From Elmis aenea (Eukaryota > Arthropoda > Insecta > Coleoptera > Elmidae), in NCBI GenBank assembly GCA_947652605.1, contig OX393576.1, positions 64,332,966 to 64,396,965 of the forward strand: a stretch of DNA of 64,000 nucleotides, in the 5' to 3' direction. The position numbers and the translations under genes are program-made. The notes beneath the pieces were generated by a model. It had not been told where the DNA came from and made no database searches. It saw nothing but the letters and a program-made list of their open reading frames with translations. This document shows positions 60,290 through 64,000 of the stretch, piece by piece (the first letter of the stretch is position 1; every line of letters begins with the position of its first letter).

Positions 60290-60405
60290 CCATTTACAGC
60301 TTGACAATAATATACACGGTTTTTAAACGCGTTTATAACATTCCCAGCTATTTCAGGTGTAATTTCTCTAAAAGGATCTTTTAAATTTTCGATATTCTCC
60401 GGCCT
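60290..60405 (-). pseudogene. Tc1/mariner-type transposase C-terminus, second copy
   Basis: The minus frame reads RPENIENLKDPFREITPEIA, then GNVINAFKNRVYYCQAVNG. It is clearly the same protein segment as at 34251-34397 (RPENIENLKD...REITP...FKNRVY.CQA.NG), truncated before the stop. No catalytic residues are included. Confidence 0.78.
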
Positions 60406-60661
60406 GTTAGCATAAACTTAATTTTTAAGGTGACCCCATCATTTAAAAGAGAACAAAAGCCACTATTAAATGAGTATAATATAGGGGTACCTTGCCATTT
60501 GAAAAAATTAAATTGTTTTTCATTGCGCTTTTGTTATTCGAAAAAAAAATTTAAATTTTGTCTCATGGTGGAAAACTAATTACCAAACAACTTTTATTTC
60601 AAACATTTTTCCCTAAAGGGGATATTTACTATAGCATATTCCATACCTTTTGGACACACTG
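60290..60661 (-). mobile_element. CAGTGTGTCC family deletion derivative, second copy
   Basis: On the minus strand it begins CAGTGTGTCCAAAAGGTATG at 60661, runs through the same arm as 10280-10649 and then into transposase sequence near 60405. The junction GGGTCACCTTAAAAATTAAG is the same as in the 34-kb copy. The right arm is lost. Confidence 0.75.
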
Positions 60662-61839
60662 TATGTACCAAAAATAAGGAATGTTAGTCGATGCTCGATG
60701 CAGTACTTTTTCTGTGAAGTCTACATCAGATTAGCCTCACAAATTTCGCGCAAATTAACCGAAAATAAATGTTTGGCCGTGCTCAGTAGACCTTCCAATT
60801 TAGCCTATCTCTATCCCTTGCTGCTTCTGGGACCTCATACACTACACGATCGTTATTTGTTTAACTAAATATCTGATCGAAATGCATACAAGTTAACAAG
60901 CAACAAAGTTAAGCGGCATACAAGTTATCACCAGATTGTAACGTTCTTGTAAATTCAAGATATACTCACGCTACACATTAAATCCTCTGATGTATCTATC
61001 GTATAGATATATATTATATGTTACATGCTTACAATGTATAATCCACTTAACTTTGTTGACACCGAGCTTGGGTGTCCTAGGTAGATGATATAAACCTCTC
61101 AACTCAGCAAACCCCAAGCTCGTATTACAAGTACATTACATAGTATCGATAATACGTTTGCTTTGAAAACAATACAATTGAAAATTGCGTTATTATATAG
61201 ACAAACTCGAGGAAGGATAATTATTCATGGATATTTTCCATTAAGAAAAATGACGATTCCGGTACAAGAAAATTTCTCGTGGAGATTAAATAAAATGTAA
61301 AATTTACTTCCAAGAAGTGATGAAGTTTGGGGTGCTTAATGTAATGGCTTCAACTATTATCATTTCGGGCTTCATTATTATTCCATCTATTTTCTGTCGT
61401 TTTGCATTAATTAACTTAACTGGTAAACTGTATGGCACCAAAATTTATTCAACTCTGTTACTACGAACTTACAATCTTGGGGTGTAAAATTGAGATATTA
61501 GTATTAATAACTGGGGCACTGTTTTATTGCATAATTATTTTATAATTTACTGAAAAACTTAAAGACAACTAAAAACCAATTTTATTAGTTCCTATGTAAT
61601 AAAGCCTTGGAAATTAACCATTTTGGCCATATCAGTTTTACAATAATTAATTTTCAGTTAAAGTGAAATGAGAGGGAGAAGACAGGGTAACACATTTGTC
61701 GCCATGGGGTTATTTTAACACACAAAACTGGACCAATCGGAAAACATGGGTTGACATACAAGGAAAAGAGAACATAGGAGAATGATAGCGTATGATTCCG
61801 AGTTAAAAATCGATATCGGAGTATTCTAAGAAATTGTTT
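60662..61839. other. AT-rich, no gene seen
   Basis: CGAGCTTGGGTG near 61062 and CCCCAAGCTCG near 61112 can pair loosely. No gene is supported. Confidence 0.4.
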
Positions 61840-62890
61840 ATCTTTAAAATGGCTTCCTCACACGGCGCCGCCAAAATCCTTTCCAAGGAAGTCCTTGTGT
61901 TTGTTATAAGGTTTTTAAGCGTTCGTCTTTGGTTTTCGTGTTTTTTGCAGACTTCAAAAATATGATGTACCTATGTCCGCAATTGATATATTATCACATT
62001 CGCAGAGTGGGTGGTTCCGCAAATGGATTTTATGTAAATGTGCTGGGAACTTTCCATGGTTGAATCGGTTTCAGCAAATTTGAACTAGATATTTTCTCTT
62101 CAGGGTTATATCTCTGAACCAGGGGGTTCGTGCGATATGTTTCTGGTATTTCGCATAAGAGGCTCCTTCGTTTTTATTAGTTGTTTGATATTCTTGATCC
62201 CATAGGTTGAAGGCTCTTTTTTTATTATGGAAACAAAAATCGTCTTTCCCGATTTTTGACACCAGTTCGCCGTGGATGACGGCTTCTTTAGCAAGATTAT
62301 CCGCTTTTTTATTGCCTGGTATTTTTGCGTGGCCTGGAACCCACAGGAATTCTGTCGATTTTTTTGTTTGTTGGTGTTCGTCGATTGATTTTATTAAACT
62401 CATTAAGGAGTTGTCTGATTCCCATTTTTTGTGATTTTGAAGTGTTTTGAGGACTGATAATGAGTCCGTTGGTATGAGAATCCTGGGGTTATTTACTTTT
62501 AGGCTATATTCGAGGGCCTTGGTAATGGCAGTTCGTTTTGCCGTGAATGTACTGCACTGATCTAGTAGTTTATATTAACCTATTGAGTTATATTTGGGAT
62601 AAAAGAAACTGCAACCAGTTTTATCATTGTAGTTTTTTTTTATCCATCTGTGTAGATTATCAGATGGTTTCTCCATCTGCAGTGAACCATTTCCAGAGAT
62701 TGTTTTTTTTATTTCAAAAGTGTTTTTGGCGTAGATAGGGATATGCACTATGGGTTCTATTAGGCGGGAAGCAAAACAGTGGTGGTTTGTCATTGCTCTT
62801 CACCATCGCTAACCCGTCCTTTATATGATAGCAGGATTTAGCTAACACGTTGTTGTTTTTCTGGCCCAGTATTTAGTTGTTAGATCATCA
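61840..62890 (-). pseudogene. non-LTR retrotransposon fragment with RNase H domain
   Basis: Read on the minus strand: a stretch with SCYHIKDGLAMV near 62830, FASRLIEPIVHIPIYAK near 62740, then IIYTDG near 62655 (first catalytic Asp block, followed by a stop). Next come FTAKRTAITKALEYSL near 62530 (catalytic Glu expected here is replaced: AKR instead of AE), ILIPTDSLSVLKTLQNH near 62460 (Asp), and FLWVPGHAKIPGNKKADNLA near 62330 (final His and Asp block). The tail shows WDQEYQTT and a later HLHKIHLRNHPLCECD near 62010. RNase H behind an RT is typical of I-, R1- or LOA-group LINEs. The RT core itself is missing and stops and frameshifts are present, so it is a 5'-truncated dead copy. Confidence 0.82.
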
Positions 62891-64000
62891 ATAAAAAGAG
62901 TATGATTTTGTCTATGACCTGATTTTGAGTGTTTTTTTTTGTGAATTAAGCAACTTATTATGTTAAATATTCTACGGTTATGTAATTAATTTTATTTTTA
63001 TTCATGTAAGACTCTATGTTAGACAAGGTATGTCGGGAACTGATGACACCTCTTACTTGTAATAAAGTCAGAGCTTAAGCTTTGTTTGTCAGAAAACAAT
63101 CAAATAAGCCAATGTATTATTAGTTACTTTACTTTGTCTTTACTGTTAGTCTATAAAACGAAGTTTAAAGTTTCATTTAATAAGTGATAAACACATGACA
63201 CAAGTGTATACATGTTGGGTTATTTACAATCCTTGTCCTCAATTCCAAAGCCTTTATTCCTCCAGGGGCCTTTTGTCTTCCGATGACACAATACCGAGGG
63301 CAGCCAGTAATCATGTCTTATTAAAAGGATGGAGCGCTGACAACTCACCCACACAAAAGCGAACTTAACAAATGTCAAATGTATCCCAGGCTTTAAAACA
63401 CGACGAGAACTAAATTTTGTCCAATTAATTCTCTGACAAAAGTTCGCTTGACTTGAAGGCAAATCATTCTTTTTGTCATAACCATTTGGATCGTAAAGTA
63501 GCGCAAATGAATGGGTTTAGAAGAAAACGGCTATATCTAGCTCATTTTTTTAAGATGGATGACGTAGTTTTAATTATGAAACTAAGTTGAACTGAGCTGA
63601 GTTGAGCTATGCTCAAAATATAATATGCAGGTTTAATTTACGTTAGATAATATTTTTACTGTACATCCTCGTTTATTTGTGAGTTATGGCGGCAATGTTT
63701 TATAATGTTTCTGCAGTAAAAATTTTAATTAACATTCAAAGTTTAATTATAAGTACTACATTCTTACGGAAAGAGTTTATTTGTTATTTTGATTCATTTT
63801 TTTGGATAAAACGGATAGATCAAAATAATTTTAGTTGATATTTAATGTTGTCTGTTTGCTTCACATCAAGTAATACATTGTACAACATTTAAAAAAATAA
63901 TCATTGACGTCTTATGTGCACTTAGTTTTTAATTTACGATACCGCGATCCACCAAACCCATCGTGTTTACGTTTCCGTTGCTACCTAAACATTAAACATT
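62891..64000. other. no supported gene
   Basis: AT-rich, with TGAGCTGAGTTGAGC repeats near 63590. The 80-codon reverse frame at 63220-63462 has no known domain. Confidence 0.45.

Noticed and set aside
63580..63615. TGAGCTGAGTTGAGC run as a regulatory array
   Set aside because: Short imperfect simple repeat, not distinguishable from microsatellite noise.

Overview
The window is AT-rich eukaryotic DNA packed with decayed transposable elements. The mix of mariner, hAT, TA-flanked CAGGGTG-type inverted-repeat elements and Jockey-, CR1- and LOA-like non-LTR retrotransposons is typical of an insect with a large, repeat-rich genome. A beetle or hemipteran is possible, but the order cannot be fixed from this sequence. 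I found no convincing host protein-coding exon, no tRNA, rRNA or CRISPR, and no prokaryotic gene organisation. It reads as intergenic or long-intron DNA.

Layout. 0-9 kb: a 286-bp hAT-type MITE, a deleted ZBED-like hAT, a 5'-truncated Jockey-like LINE and a deleted mariner. 9-18 kb: TA-flanked inverted-repeat elements, a GC-rich hairpin, a LOA-like LINE with an RNase H domain, and a second LINE fragment (minus strand) carrying a 149-bp TTAA-flanked insert. 18-20 kb: a nearly full-length dead mariner. 20-29 kb: GGAGC-rich hAT elements, one with a nested insert, another hAT with a nested inverted-repeat element, several foldbacks, a possible LTR, and a second LINE fragment with the same 149-bp TTAA insert. 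30-35 kb: a 1.3-kb GGGGAGACC element, a 1.15-kb hAT with perfect 8-bp target duplication, and a transposase C-terminus linked to a MITE family. 35.4-36.8 kb: the only long open frame, a 408-codon reverse transcriptase of a CR1-like LINE. 38-58 kb: four copies of an unclassified repeat, a 1.46-kb foldback, at least four CAGGGTGTCCC elements, and a hAT nested in one of them. 58-64 kb: a 44-bp mini-element, a second copy of the transposase/MITE deletion derivative, and a LINE fragment with RNase H on the minus strand.

The elements do not form a pathway. Their relations are nesting, shared ends and deletion derivatives. The best-supported structures are those with matching target-site duplications: hAT elements at 837-1122, 32022-33172 and 53813-54905, and TTAA inserts at 17362-17510 and 28822-28970. 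I do not see a clearly new biological system. The best leads are the TTAA pair, the shared hairpin at 31.0 and 32.3 kb, the four-copy repeat, and the palindromic subterminal module of the CAGGGTG elements.
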